Part shown: positions 44,441 to 53,474 of the stretch, piece by piece
How the letters are laid out: each line of letters opens with the position of its first letter
Position numbering within the stretch: position 1 is the stretch's first letter
Source of the DNA: Brotonthovivens ammoniilytica
GTDB lineage: Bacteria > Bacillota > Clostridia > Lachnospirales > Lachnospiraceae
Direction of reading: 5' to 3'
DNA: 64,000 nt
NCBI RefSeq assembly: GCF_025566885.1
Contig: NZ_JAOQJQ010000007.1
Location: forward strand, 82,168 to 146,167
Made by a program: the position numbers and the translations under genes
Notes under the pieces: model-generated
What the model was told of the DNA's origin: nothing
Databases searched by the model: none
What the model saw: the letters and a program-made list of their open reading frames with translations, nothing else

Positions 44441-45619
44441 CTACCGCAGTCCTATATACTTAAACTGTTCTGCCGGCGCACCGTTCTCTACAATGTTCTG
44501 CAGTTCCAAAAATACACCCTTTGCATCTTCCACCGTAAAATCACGGCCTCCAAGACCGTACATATAATTCACAGCTTCTGTCATTACCCGGTTCTGATAT
44601 AGCGCTGCTGTCACTTCACTGCCAAGAACGCCGCCATTGGTATTATAGCTTTCGCACCGGTCCAGAATCGCCACCGCCTTACAGCCCTTCAGAGCTTCTG
44701 CAATCTCTTTGGCCGGAAACGGACGGAATACTCTTAATTTTAAAATACCTGCTTTTACACCGCTTTCTCTAAGCTCATCCACTGCATCTTTGGCAGTCCC
44801 GGCAGCAGAGCCAATCAGCAGCATTACATACTGGGCATCCTCCATTTTATATTCTTCAAAAAATCCATACTCTCTTCCGGATATACCTGCAAATTCCCTG
44901 GCAACATCCAAAATTACCTGTTTTGCATTTTCAAGGGCAATCAGCTGATTCTTTTTCCCTTCCATAACATAATTGGAAACAGCATAAGGGCCCACGGAAA
45001 CCGGTTTCCCTGGATTTAGCAAAAACTCCTCCGGCTCATACTCACCAACAAAAGTTTTTACAACATCATCTTCTAAAAGCTCAATATTTTCCACTGCATG
45101 GCTGGTAATAAATCCGTCCTGGCAGATCATAATGGGAAGGCGTACATCTTTATGCTCCGCTATACGGTAAGCCTGAATAAAATTGTCATATGCTTCCTGA
45201 TTGTTTTCCGCATAGATCTGAATCCAGCCGGTATCTCTTGCCCCCATGCCGTCAGAATGATCGCAGTTAATATTAATCGGGCCGGACAGCGTTCTAAGCA
45301 CCAGCGCTAAAGCTACCGGCAGACGGTTTGATGCCGCAAGCAGCAGCTCTTCCCACATAAATGCCAGCCCCGCTGAAGATGTGGCAGTAAGCGTTCTAGC
45401 TCCCGCCGCAGAGGCGCCAATTGCCGCACTCATGGATGAGTGCTCACTCTCCACCGGTATAAATTCCGTATCTATCTCACCGTTGGCGATATAGGAAGAA
45501 ACCATCTGGGGAATTTCCGTGGACGGAGTGATGGGAAACGCCGGCATAACATCCGGATTAATCTGTCTGATTGCATAGGAAACAGCCTCGTTTCCTGACA
45601 TACGTTCTTTCACTGCCAT
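44441..45619 (-). CDS. porA: 2-oxoacid:ferredoxin oxidoreductase alpha subunit (PorA-like)
   Basis: 392 residues from the ATG at 45619, which overlaps the porD stop by one base (TAATG). The N-terminal pyrimidine-binding domain has MPAFPITPSTEIPQ and PVESEHSSMSAAIGASAAGA. Then come TLSGPININCDHSDGMGARD and a C-terminal domain with DRCESYNTNGGVLGSEV. The alpha subunit carries the substrate-binding and dimer-forming parts. The frame extends 21 codons upstream into porD without a start site. Confidence 0.94.
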   Translation of the reverse strand: MAVKERMSGNEAVSYAIRQINPDVMPAFPITPSTEIPQMVSSYIANGEIDTEFIPVESEHSSMSAAIGASAAGARTLTATSSAGLAFMWEELLLAASNRLPVALALVLRTLSGPININCDHSDGMGARDTGWIQIYAENNQEAYDNFIQAYRIAEHKDVRLPIMICQDGFITSHAVENIELLEDDVVKTFVGEYEPEEFLLNPGKPVSVGPYAVSNYVMEGKKNQLIALENAKQVILDVAREFAGISGREYGFFEEYKMEDAQYVMLLIGSAAGTAKDAVDELRESGVKAGILKLRVFRPFPAKEIAEALKGCKAVAILDRCESYNTNGGVLGSEVTAALYQNRVMTEAVNYMYGLGGRDFTVEDAKGVFLELQNIVENGAPAEQFKYIGLR

Positions 45620-45924
45620 TACTCGATTCCCTCCCTCATTGTAATTGCCCCAAAGGGACATACTTCTGCACAGATCCCGCATCCTTTACAGTGATCTAGA
45701 TCAAATGCTTCCCGCTTAGCATCCTTTACCGGAATACTGCTGTCCGGACAAACCGGCGCACACAGCAGGCACTGTTTACATTTATCTTCATGATAAACAG
45801 GAGTATAATTTCTCCACTCACCGGTTTTAAATAATCTGGACGTTCCAGCAGCACAGACGCGCATACCTTCCGTCATTTCCGTATGAGATGAATGTTCATT
45901 AATTTTCGTAATATCTGTTCTCAT
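45619..45924 (-). CDS. porD: 2-oxoacid:ferredoxin oxidoreductase delta subunit (PorD-like, 2[4Fe-4S])
   Basis: 101 residues from the ATG at 45924 (GGGAGG site). Two ferredoxin motifs are complete: CKQCLLCAPVCPDS and CKGCGICAEVCPFG. The subunit passes electrons from the TPP centre to external ferredoxin. Tightly packed between porC and porA. Confidence 0.95.
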   Translation of the reverse strand: MRTDITKINEHSSHTEMTEGMRVCAAGTSRLFKTGEWRNYTPVYHEDKCKQCLLCAPVCPDSSIPVKDAKREAFDLDHCKGCGICAEVCPFGAITMREGIE

Positions 45925-45934
45925 ATGTACCTCC

Positions 45935-46510
45935 CTAACAGCCCACAGCATCAAATGCCATCTCAAGAGCTTTCATGTTTCCGGCAATTACTTCCGGTTT
46001 TTTAGCAAATTTATGCTCATAAGAAGCTTTCATTTCATTTAAAAATTTATCTTTTTCCATGACCTGGCTGGTTGCCACTACAGCTGCCAGCATAGGGGAG
46101 TTTGGAAAATATTTTCCCAGGGCTTCTTCTGAAATCACTCTCGCATCAACGGTCACTACTCTTCCGGAGTACCCATTTAAGGAAGGTCTTATTTCCTCCG
46201 CCGATCTGGAAGTATTAACAATAATCGCTCCCTGTTCTTTTAATCCGGCAGTCACGTCCACAGAATGAAGCAGCGTTTCATCTACAACTACTACATAATC
46301 CGGATCATAAATATTAGAATGCACCCGGATCTTGCCATCACTAATCCGGTTATAGGCTGTAATAGGAGCGCCCATACGCTCCGGACCATATTCCGGAAAT
46401 CCCTGTACATACTTTCCAGTTTTAAAAGCAACGTCAGCCAGCAGCAGCGCTGCTGTTTTGGCACCCTGGCCGCCCCGGCCGTGCCACCTGATTTCAATTC
46501 CTTTTTCCAT
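45935..46510 (-). CDS. porC: 2-oxoacid:ferredoxin oxidoreductase gamma subunit (PorC-like)
   Basis: 191 residues from the ATG at 46510 (GAGGA eight bases before; the frame is open 23 codons further upstream through an R2 fragment). The family signature is EIRWHGRGGQGAKTAALLLA near 6-25, then GFPEYGPERMGAPITAYNRI. The gamma subunit binds the CoA end of the reaction. First gene of porC-porD-porA-porB, the order usual in Clostridia and archaea. Confidence 0.94.
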   Translation of the reverse strand: MEKGIEIRWHGRGGQGAKTAALLLADVAFKTGKYVQGFPEYGPERMGAPITAYNRISDGKIRVHSNIYDPDYVVVVDETLLHSVDVTAGLKEQGAIIVNTSRSAEEIRPSLNGYSGRVVTVDARVISEEALGKYFPNSPMLAAVVATSQVMEKDKFLNEMKASYEHKFAKKPEVIAGNMKALEMAFDAVGC

Positions 46511-46542
46511 TTCTGATTCCTCATTTTCTATATTATATCCTT

Positions 46543-46565
46543 GCAAGTCTCGCTCTCGCCAGACG
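46543..46565 (+). repeat. R2 repeat, left-end fragment in the por leader
   Basis: GCAAGTCTCGCTCTCGCCAGAC matches the first hairpin of R2. It lies within the porC 5' leader, between promoter and start codon. Confidence 0.6.
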
Positions 46566-46585
46566 GATAAGATTCGCACCAGATT

Positions 46586-46614
46586 ATTATAGACAGTTGT
46601 TTTATCAATGTAAA
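46586..46614 (-). promoter_or_regulatory. Sigma-A promoter of porCDAB
   Basis: Minus strand TTTACA, 17 bp, perfect TATAAT, 75 nt before the porC ATG. Transcription would begin near 46579 and run through the R2 fragment. Confidence 0.7.
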
Positions 46615-46682
46615 TAGTTAAAATGAATTTTATTCAATACAAACCTGAAACTTTTTCACTTATTATACAGGATAACGTATAA

Positions 46683-46840
46683 AAAGAATCCTGTCACGGC
46701 AGGATTCTTCGCCTGCGGCGGGTTGTGTAAACAACATGATTCCACTCCGCCGCAGTGCGATCCACAGCCGAGCGTTTTTTGCTCTATAGGAATCGGCACT
46801 TTTCTGCCTTATCACAACACGGTATTTCCTATAGAGTAAA
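46683..46840 (-). repeat. R1 dispersed hairpin repeat, copy e (full length)
   Basis: Nearly the same as copy a, including the CCGCCGCAGGCGG stem and the terminal AATCCTG/CAGGATT hairpin followed by a T-rich tail on the minus strand. The CTATAGAG end joins the tail of the phoR terminator. Confidence 0.8.
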
Positions 46841-46847
46841 ATAAGAA

Positions 46848-46891
46848 GATGTCTCTTTCTATGAGCCTTAAAATCCATAGAAAGAGACATC
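46848..46891 (-). terminator. Terminator of the pst-pho operon
   Basis: GATGTCTCTTTCTATG and CATAGAAAGAGACATC form a 16-bp perfect stem 8 nt after the phoR stop, followed by TTCTTATTTTAC. Confidence 0.85.
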
Positions 46892-46898
46892 CTCCCAA

Positions 46899-48548
46899 TT
46901 AAAATATGATAGATATTTTTGTTCCTTTTCCAACTTCACTTTCCAGTGTAATCTCTGCATTATGATATGCGGCTCCGTGTTTTACAATGGAAAGTCCAAG
47001 TCCGGTTCCTCCGATATCTTTGGAATGACTTTTATCTACACGATAAAACCGTTCAAAAATCCGCTCCTGCTCCTCACGGGGAATCCCGATACCGGTATCT
47101 TCTACTGTAAGAACCGTACGTTTTTCCTTCTTTTTCAATGAAACAGTTACTTTTCCCTTTTCCACATTGTATTTTACAGCATTGTCGCAAAGGTTATATA
47201 CAATTTCATTCAATATAGAAGGAATACCAAGGATCACGCAGTCTTCTGTTTTCACCAGAAAAGAAATATTTTTCTTTGCTGCCGGAACTTCTAGAGTCTC
47301 CACAACGGACTCCACAACTTCCGCCATATTCACCATCTCTTTCTGCTCTGTCATATCCGGCTCTTCCAGCTTGGATAATTTAATAATATCTCCTACCAGA
47401 GCAATCAGACGCTGGGCTTCTTTATAAATAATATTTGCAAAATGGGGAACATCTTCCTGCTTTACAAGGCCGTTTCCCATAATTTCAGCAGTTCCTGAAA
47501 TAGATGTCAGCGGAGTTTTCAGCTCATGAGATACATTGGTGGTAAACTCTCTCCTTAATGCATCCCGCTGCTCCTTTTCCGTTACATCCATAATAACTAC
47601 AATGGCGCCGGAAAGCACTTCATCCTGAAAGACAGGATTTGCAAACAGCTGATAATAATGCTCTCCAAATTTCATGGACTGTTCATTGTGTTTTCCTTCC
47701 AGGGCAAGGGTAATTGCTTTCTGAAAGTTCTCACTGCGGTTTAAGTGCAGTACATTTTCATGCTCCACCTCTCCTTGAACATCCAAAAGAACCAGAGCGC
47801 TTGTATTATATGATAATAATTTCTGTTTTGTATCTACAACCAGAAATCCCTCTGTCATATTTTCGGTAATTGCAGCAAACTCTACCTGCTGTCTGGTAAG
47901 CTCCTGCATCTGTTTTTTAATCTGTCTGTTCTGATGTTCAATTTTCCGCAAAAACGGAGCCAGTTCTTCATAAGCCTCCGCCTTCTCAGGATGCTCCAGA
48001 TCAATATCATTAAAAGGTTTCACAATTCTTTTAGAAAGCCGGTATGCAAAAATCGCCGCAACAATCAACGCAATTGCAACAATTGCCAGAATCGGCTGAA
48101 TCATGCCAAGCACAATATGAAGCATCGTATCATAATCAGAGGATACACGAAGAATCGTCTGATCATCCAGCCTGATGGCATAATTGATTGTTTTCTCATC
48201 CAGGGTCTTTGAATATCTTGTGCTGAACCCGTCGCCTTTTTCCAGGGCATTTTCTACTTCTTCACGGTCCCCATGGTTTTCCATAGAAGCCGCATCTGCT
48301 TTGTTATCATATAAAACTGCTCCGTCAGTTCCAATCCAGGTAATCCTGCAGTTTTTCATGGGCAGATCATTCAGATAGTCAAGGCCGTTTAGTTCAACGC
48401 CTTTTCCGATAAATACCGCCTCATTTTTCAGTTCCGTGACATACTGTTTATCAAAATAATTGTATAAAACCCCCATGATCAGGCTCACACAAATAGCCAG
48501 CATACACAGAATTAAAATTACCATGGAACGAAATGTTTTTTTAATCAT
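46899..48548 (-). CDS. phoR: Phosphate sensor histidine kinase PhoR
   Basis: 549 residues from the ATG at 48548, which overlaps the phoB stop (ATGA). N-terminal helix (about 8-28), extracytoplasmic domain, second helix (about 145-172), HAMP-like linker, PAS domain (about 230-330; FAAITENMTEGFLVVDTKQK), phosphoacceptor His in TTNVSHELKTPLTSISG and ATPase domain (NLCDNAVKYN, DTGIGIP, GTGLGLSIVK). Last gene of the pst-phoU-phoB-phoR operon, which fixes its role in phosphate sensing through PstSCAB/PhoU. Confidence 0.95.
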   Translation of the reverse strand: MIKKTFRSMVILILCMLAICVSLIMGVLYNYFDKQYVTELKNEAVFIGKGVELNGLDYLNDLPMKNCRITWIGTDGAVLYDNKADAASMENHGDREEVENALEKGDGFSTRYSKTLDEKTINYAIRLDDQTILRVSSDYDTMLHIVLGMIQPILAIVAIALIVAAIFAYRLSKRIVKPFNDIDLEHPEKAEAYEELAPFLRKIEHQNRQIKKQMQELTRQQVEFAAITENMTEGFLVVDTKQKLLSYNTSALVLLDVQGEVEHENVLHLNRSENFQKAITLALEGKHNEQSMKFGEHYYQLFANPVFQDEVLSGAIVVIMDVTEKEQRDALRREFTTNVSHELKTPLTSISGTAEIMGNGLVKQEDVPHFANIIYKEAQRLIALVGDIIKLSKLEEPDMTEQKEMVNMAEVVESVVETLEVPAAKKNISFLVKTEDCVILGIPSILNEIVYNLCDNAVKYNVEKGKVTVSLKKKEKRTVLTVEDTGIGIPREEQERIFERFYRVDKSHSKDIGGTGLGLSIVKHGAAYHNAEITLESEVGKGTKISIIF

Positions 48549-49222
48549 TTTTCCTCTCCACTCAGACGATAACCTACTCCTCGAACAGTTTTTACCAGTT
48601 TTCCACACTCTCTAAGCTTCTGCCTGAGGGTCCGCACATGCACATCCACAGTACGGCTCTCCCCATCAAAGGCATATCCCCAGATTTTATCCTGAATCTG
48701 CTCTCTTGTAAACACCATTTCAGGATGGGAAATCATTAAATTTAACAGCTCAAATTCTTTTAAAGTCAACTCCACTATCTGCCCGCTGACACGGACCTGA
48801 TGCTTATCAGGATAAACTGCAAGCTCACCAATCTGGTAACAGGTCTCTGTTGTCTCCTCTCTGGTCCTTCTAAGCAGAGCCTTAATTCTAGAAATCAGTT
48901 CCATCATTCCAAAGGGCTTAGAAACATAATCATCCGCTCCGGAATCAAGTCCTCTCACTTTGTCATATTCACTGCTTTTTGCAGTTAGAAGAATGACAGG
49001 AAGTTTGTGGGTATCTGCTCTGTCCCGCAGGCGTTTTAATATCTCCACACCATCCTCCTCCGGAAGCATAATATCCAGCAAAAGCAGTGACGGACGCTCC
49101 TTTTCAAGCTGCTGCCAGAAATCTGACGGACGTTCAAAGCCCATAGCTTCCATTCCAGAATTTTTAAGACTGTATACAACCAGTTCACGGATACTATTAT
49201 CATCCTCTAAAATATAAATCAT
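48545..49222 (-). CDS. phoB: Phosphate regulon response regulator PhoB (PhoP)
   Basis: 225-residue OmpR-family regulator. Receiver acidic pair D7-D8, phosphoacceptor D in LLLDIMLPEEDGVE, K in VSKPFGMMEL. The DNA-binding winged helix (about 125-222) ends TVRGVGYRLS. It overlaps phoU by 4 nt and phoR by 4 nt. It should bind the Pho-box-like repeats ahead of pstS. Confidence 0.95.
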   Translation of the reverse strand: MIYILEDDNSIRELVVYSLKNSGMEAMGFERPSDFWQQLEKERPSLLLLDIMLPEEDGVEILKRLRDRADTHKLPVILLTAKSSEYDKVRGLDSGADDYVSKPFGMMELISRIKALLRRTREETTETCYQIGELAVYPDKHQVRVSGQIVELTLKEFELLNLMISHPEMVFTREQIQDKIWGYAFDGESRTVDVHVRTLRQKLRECGKLVKTVRGVGYRLSGEEK

Positions 49223-49869
49223 TCGTTATCTCCTGCCCGTTCTCCTGTGATGGAATATTCCACCCACTCAGCAATGTTTACAGCATGATCTCCGATTCGT
49301 TCATAATACTTCGCAACCATTAGAAGATCCATGCAGGAACCGCTCTCCTCCGGATGCGCATGAAGCAGATTGATAATCTGATCTTTAATCTGCTGGAACT
49401 TCCCGTCTACAAAATCATCTGCCTCCATAACTTTCCGGGCCAGATCAATATCACGGCGGACAAAAGAATCTACACTGTCAGTTACCATTCTTATGGTCGC
49501 TTCTGCCATATCCTTCATTGGAAGCTCATCAAAGATCTCTTTATTTTTCAGATGTTTTGTAATATCTACAATATCAAATGCCTGATCTCCGATACGTTCC
49601 ATATCAGATATCATCCTTAAGGCTGCAGATATCAGCCTCAGATCTCCTGCCACCGGCTGCTGGCGCAGTAACATCTTCATGCAGAGAGCCTCAATATCAC
49701 GTTCTTTCTGGTCAACATCCTGTTCTAAGTGGGCCACTTCCTTAATTAAAGCTTCATTGTTTACAAGCAGCGTCTTTACGGTAGCGGAAATGGCCCTCTC
49801 GCAGAGGGCTCCCATCTGAATCAGTTCCACATGTAAAGTCTCAAGCTGCTCTTCGTATGTTTTTCTCAT
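49219..49869 (-). CDS. phoU: Phosphate signalling protein PhoU
   Basis: 216 residues, all helical, with two PhoU repeats; metal-binding acidic patches at RMISDMERIGDQAFDIV and KYYERIGDHAVNIAEW. It couples the Pst transporter to PhoR and keeps the regulon off in high phosphate. Two nt downstream of pstB. Confidence 0.96.
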   Translation of the reverse strand: MRKTYEEQLETLHVELIQMGALCERAISATVKTLLVNNEALIKEVAHLEQDVDQKERDIEALCMKMLLRQQPVAGDLRLISAALRMISDMERIGDQAFDIVDITKHLKNKEIFDELPMKDMAEATIRMVTDSVDSFVRRDIDLARKVMEADDFVDGKFQQIKDQIINLLHAHPEESGSCMDLLMVAKYYERIGDHAVNIAEWVEYSITGERAGDNE

Positions 49870-49871
49870 TA

Positions 49872-50621
49872 TTAACCGAACCTCCCTGTAATATAGTCTT
49901 CTGTTCTCTTATCCTGTGGTTTTGAAAAAATATCTTCTGTATTCCCAAATTCCACCATTTCTCCCAGAAGGAAGAAGGCCGTTTTATCCGAAATTCTGGC
50001 CGCCTGCTGCATATTATGAGTTACCATGATGATAGTATAATCTTTTTTCAGTTCCATCGCAAGGTCCTCAATTTTCGATGTGGATATAGGATCCAGTGCA
50101 GATGTAGGCTCATCCATCAGAAGTACTTCCGGCTGAACTGCCAGTGCCCGGGCGATGCACAGACGCTGCTGCTGGCCGCCTGACATTCCAAGAGCGCTTT
50201 TTTTCAGTCTGTCTTTTACTTCATCCCAGATGGCCGCATCTCTTAAAGATTGTTCTACAATGTCATCCAGTTTCACTTTAGACCGGATACCATGGGTTCT
50301 TGGCCCGTATGCCACATTATCATAAATACTCATGGGAAAAGGATTTGGTTTCTGAAATACCATCCCCACTCTTTTTCTTAAACGGTTTACGTCCATTCCC
50401 TGATAAATATTCTCTCCATCTAAAGTGATCTCTCCTGTAATCCTGCAGCCTTCCACCAGATCATTCATTCTATTTAAGCTTTTTAGCAGTGTGGATTTTC
50501 CACATCCGGAAGGTCCAATAAAAGCGGAAATCTCATTTTCCGGCATTTCCAGATTAATATTTTTCAGAGCCTGAAAACTGCCATAATATAAATCCAGGTT
50601 TTTTACATCTATTTTTCCCAT
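49872..50621 (-). CDS. pstB: Phosphate ABC transporter ATP-binding protein PstB
   Basis: 249 residues. Walker A GPSGCGKS, Q-loop QKPNPFPMSIYDNVAYGPR (typical of PstB), signature MSGGQQQRLCIARAL, Walker B LLMDEPTSALDP. It powers high-affinity phosphate uptake. It abuts pstA directly. Confidence 0.97.
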   Translation of the reverse strand: MGKIDVKNLDLYYGSFQALKNINLEMPENEISAFIGPSGCGKSTLLKSLNRMNDLVEGCRITGEITLDGENIYQGMDVNRLRKRVGMVFQKPNPFPMSIYDNVAYGPRTHGIRSKVKLDDIVEQSLRDAAIWDEVKDRLKKSALGMSGGQQQRLCIARALAVQPEVLLMDEPTSALDPISTSKIEDLAMELKKDYTIIMVTHNMQQAARISDKTAFFLLGEMVEFGNTEDIFSKPQDKRTEDYITGRFG

Positions 50622-51488
50622 CTATTTCTCTCCTGTTTTCCTTGCAAATAGTTTTGCTACCAATCCTGAACATGCATTGATAATAATTACCATAACCAGC
50701 AGAATTACCGCTGTTGCATAAGCCTGATTCATATACAGTCCTTCATTCAGCAAAGCATACATATGGATTGCCAGTGTACGTCCGGAATTCATAACGCTGG
50801 CCGGTATCGCTGCAATGGTTCCTGCTGTAAAGATCAGCGCCGCCGTCTCTCCTACGATTCGTCCGATACTTAAAATAACTCCGGAAAGGATTCCCGGAAT
50901 CGCAGAAGGGAGCACCACCTGAAATACGGTTCTTAATCTTCCTGCTCCAAGGCCAAAGCTTCCATCCCGGTATGCATCCGGTACGGCTTTTAACGCCTCT
51001 TCTGTTGTTCTCATAATTGTGGGAAGTACCATAATAGCCAGCGTCAAGGCTCCTGCCATAAAGGAATATCCCCAGCGGAGAGAAACAACAAACATCAAAT
51101 ATCCAAACAGACCGTAAACAATGGAAGGGATCCCCGCCAGTGTTTCCGCAGTCATACGCACAAGGGTTACCAGTTTATTTCCCCTTTTTGCATATTCCAC
51201 CAGATAAATAGCAGAAAAAATACCAATGGGGGCCGCAATCACCAGTGTCAGCAGTACCATCAGTATGGTATTGATAATTGCAGGCATCATTGAGACGTTC
51301 TCAGAATTATATTCCCAGGCAAACAAATCCAGGGATAAATTGGGGATTCCTTTCACCAGAATGTAAATAATGATAGCTCCCAGAATAAATGCCGTAATAA
51401 CTGCCGCCGCAATTACCAGAATCCGGAGTATGAGTGAAATGGGACTTCTTTTATAGGACTGCAGCTGAGATTTCAAATTTTTCATCAT
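50622..51488 (-). CDS. pstA: Phosphate ABC transporter permease PstA
   Basis: 288 residues with six membrane helices and the inner-membrane transport signature EALKAVPDAYRDGSFGLGAG. Its ATG overlaps the pstC stop. Forms the channel with PstC. Confidence 0.96.
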   Translation of the reverse strand: MMKNLKSQLQSYKRSPISLILRILVIAAAVITAFILGAIIIYILVKGIPNLSLDLFAWEYNSENVSMMPAIINTILMVLLTLVIAAPIGIFSAIYLVEYAKRGNKLVTLVRMTAETLAGIPSIVYGLFGYLMFVVSLRWGYSFMAGALTLAIMVLPTIMRTTEEALKAVPDAYRDGSFGLGAGRLRTVFQVVLPSAIPGILSGVILSIGRIVGETAALIFTAGTIAAIPASVMNSGRTLAIHMYALLNEGLYMNQAYATAVILLVMVIIINACSGLVAKLFARKTGEK

Positions 51489-52342
51489 GAGTTCTTATCC
51501 CCCCTCTTTTTTAACAATGAGAAAAGAATATTAATGATAAGAATAAACACAAATAAAACCACGCCGGTGGCGATTAAAGCCTGGCGGTGCATATCTGTAG
51601 CATATCCCATTTCCAGTACGATATTAGCGGTCAAAGTACGCACTCCGGAGAAAATTCCATTTGGCACAATAGGCTGGTTTCCTGCAACCATGATAACCGC
51701 CATAGTTTCGCCGATGGCACGTCCGATTCCCAGTATGACACCTGCCATAATTCCGGACTTTGCAGCCGGCAGAACCGCACAGAAAATACTTCTTTCTTTT
51801 GTATCTCCCAAAGCCAGCGCCCCCTCAAAATAATATTCGGGAACCGCACGGATAGATGTTTCAGATACACTAATAATAGTAGGAAGAATCATAATTCCAA
51901 GGAGCACAGATGCTGTAAGGACGCCTTTGCCGCTGCCTCCGTGAATATCCTGTACAATGGGTACCAGCACCACCAGTCCAAAGAAACCATATACAATGGA
52001 CGGAATTCCGGCCATAAGATTAACCGCCGGCTTAAATATTTTATATAAACTCTTGGGACAGAATTTTGCCAGATAAACCGCACACAAAATACCGATGGGG
52101 ACCCCGACAATAATCGCTCCGGCTGTTACATAAATACTGCCGATAATCATGGGAAAAATTCCAAAAATCTCATTGAGAGGCTTCCAGTTCATCCCTCCCA
52201 GGAACTTAAAAATACCGATCTTTCCAATGGCCGGTATGCCGTTTGTGAAAAGAAAGATGCAGATTAACGCAACTGCAAAAATGGATATGCAGGCTGCCAC
52301 CAGAAACACAATGTGCATTCCTGTCTCTTTTGCTTTTTTCAT
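51485..52342 (-). CDS. pstC: Phosphate ABC transporter permease PstC
   Basis: 285 residues, six helices, coupling motif TSIRAVPEYYFEGALALGDT. Overlaps pstA by 4 nt. GGAGG precedes the ATG. It is separated from pstS by 85 nt with a hairpin. Confidence 0.96.
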   Translation of the reverse strand: MKKAKETGMHIVFLVAACISIFAVALICIFLFTNGIPAIGKIGIFKFLGGMNWKPLNEIFGIFPMIIGSIYVTAGAIIVGVPIGILCAVYLAKFCPKSLYKIFKPAVNLMAGIPSIVYGFFGLVVLVPIVQDIHGGSGKGVLTASVLLGIMILPTIISVSETSIRAVPEYYFEGALALGDTKERSIFCAVLPAAKSGIMAGVILGIGRAIGETMAVIMVAGNQPIVPNGIFSGVRTLTANIVLEMGYATDMHRQALIATGVVLFVFILIINILFSLLKKRGDKNS

Positions 52343-52380
52343 TTTGTGTTGTAACCTCCTATATGTCTACACGGGAGAAT

Positions 52381-52405
52381 CGGTCTGACAGCAGCTGCCA
52401 GACCG
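52381..52405 (-). other. Intercistronic hairpin between pstS and pstC
   Basis: CGGTCTG and CAGACCG enclose an inner GCAGCTGC palindrome. There is no T-run. Such hairpins commonly protect the upstream mRNA, here raising the amount of binding protein over permease. Confidence 0.6.
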
Positions 52406-52427
52406 TTAAATCACTTATTTGTTTTTC

Positions 52428-53342
52428 TTATTCTGCCAGAGAAGACCAATCTGTTGTTTCACCGGTAAAGATTGATTTAATCTGATCGGAAGTAAGTCCT
52501 GCTGTTGTATTATTATTATTAACAACAACTGCGATACCATCCATTGCAATAACAGTTGCTTTTGCGCCGGCAGCTGTCTCACTGTCTTTTAATTCACGGG
52601 ATGCCATTCCTAAGTCACATACACCTTCTGTTGCAGATGTAACACCTGTTGTGGAATCGGATTCCTGAACTTCGATATTTACGTTAGGATTTAACGCTTC
52701 ATATGCTTCTTTTAATTTTTCCATAACTGGTGTTACAGAAGAAGAACCTGCCACAGAAATATCTCCAGAAAGACCTGAAGCTTTGTAGCTTCCGTTAGAA
52801 CCCTGGCTTACATATCCGTTTTCTTCTACAACCTGCTGTCCTTCATCACTCATGATATAGTTTAAGAAATCCTGAGCTACCTCACTGATTCCATCTTTTG
52901 TTACTACATTAAAGGGACGTGCAATTTTATATGTACCGTCTTTGACTCCTTCCGCGCTTGGTGCAACACCGTCAACGTTCAGTGCTTTTACAGATTCATT
53001 TAAAGAGCCCAAAGAAACATATCCAATAGCATTTTCATTTCCTGCAACAGTTGTCATCATAACTGCTGTACTATTTGTGATTTCAGCTGCTGCAGTTGTG
53101 TTATCAATTTTATTTCCTTCTGCATCCTTTTCTTCAATTCCAAATAATTCAATAAAAGCTCCTCTTGTACCGCTTCCATCTTCACGGGATACTACCGTAA
53201 TTTCACCGCTTGGAGCTTTTGCTTCCTGACTGGCACTTGTATTATCTTTACCGGCATCATCTTTACTTCCGCATCCTGCCAGTACTGTCACTGCACTTAA
53301 TGCTGCTGCTAATCCTAATGTCAATACTTTTTTCTTTTTCAT
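52428..53342 (-). CDS. pstS: Phosphate-binding lipoprotein PstS, circularly permuted
   Basis: 304 residues from the ATG at 53342 (GGAGG ten bases before; the frame is open 24 codons further). Lipoprotein signal peptide with lipobox LAGC, lipidated Cys C24. Phosphate-binding loops are VVSREDGSGTRGAF at 50-63 and VAGSSSVTPVMEKL at 197-210, with QESDSTTGVTSA at 226-237. In classical PstS the AGS(S/T)SV segment opens the mature protein and the REDGSGT loop comes in the second half; here the order is reversed and the chain ends in SIFTGETTDWSSL, which normally leads into the GSGT region. The fold can be complete but the chain is permuted. Context fixes the function. Confidence 0.93.
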   Translation of the reverse strand: MKKKKVLTLGLAAALSAVTVLAGCGSKDDAGKDNTSASQEAKAPSGEITVVSREDGSGTRGAFIELFGIEEKDAEGNKIDNTTAAAEITNSTAVMMTTVAGNENAIGYVSLGSLNESVKALNVDGVAPSAEGVKDGTYKIARPFNVVTKDGISEVAQDFLNYIMSDEGQQVVEENGYVSQGSNGSYKASGLSGDISVAGSSSVTPVMEKLKEAYEALNPNVNIEVQESDSTTGVTSATEGVCDLGMASRELKDSETAAGAKATVIAMDGIAVVVNNNNTTAGLTSDQIKSIFTGETTDWSSLAE

Positions 53343-53419
53343 TCTTTTTATTCCTCCATTTGACTTTTCGTAAATGTTTTTTTCTTTTTTTGTACCGCTC
53401 ATTCCCGGGCACATTTAGA

Positions 53420-53474
53420 AGTATAAGCACGAAAAGTTAAATGTAAAATCGCGCAGTGGTTAAATTTATGTTAA
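53420..53474 (-). promoter_or_regulatory. Pho-box-like promoter of the pst operon
   Basis: On the minus strand TTAACA, 5 bp, TTAACC (11-bp period), and TTTAAC in the same register 22 bp on, then TATACT as -10 box after 10 bp and no -35 box. This is the layout of PhoP-activated promoters in Bacillus (TT-A/C/T-ACA repeats every 11 bp). More TTTACA/TTTAAC elements lie at 53502-53545 towards the divergent sigma factor gene. Confidence 0.6.

Noticed and set aside
53210..53440. Plus-strand Leu/Phe-rich frame that looks like a membrane peptide
   Set aside because: It is the antisense of the PstS signal peptide and Lys-rich start, which gives artificial hydrophobic codons.
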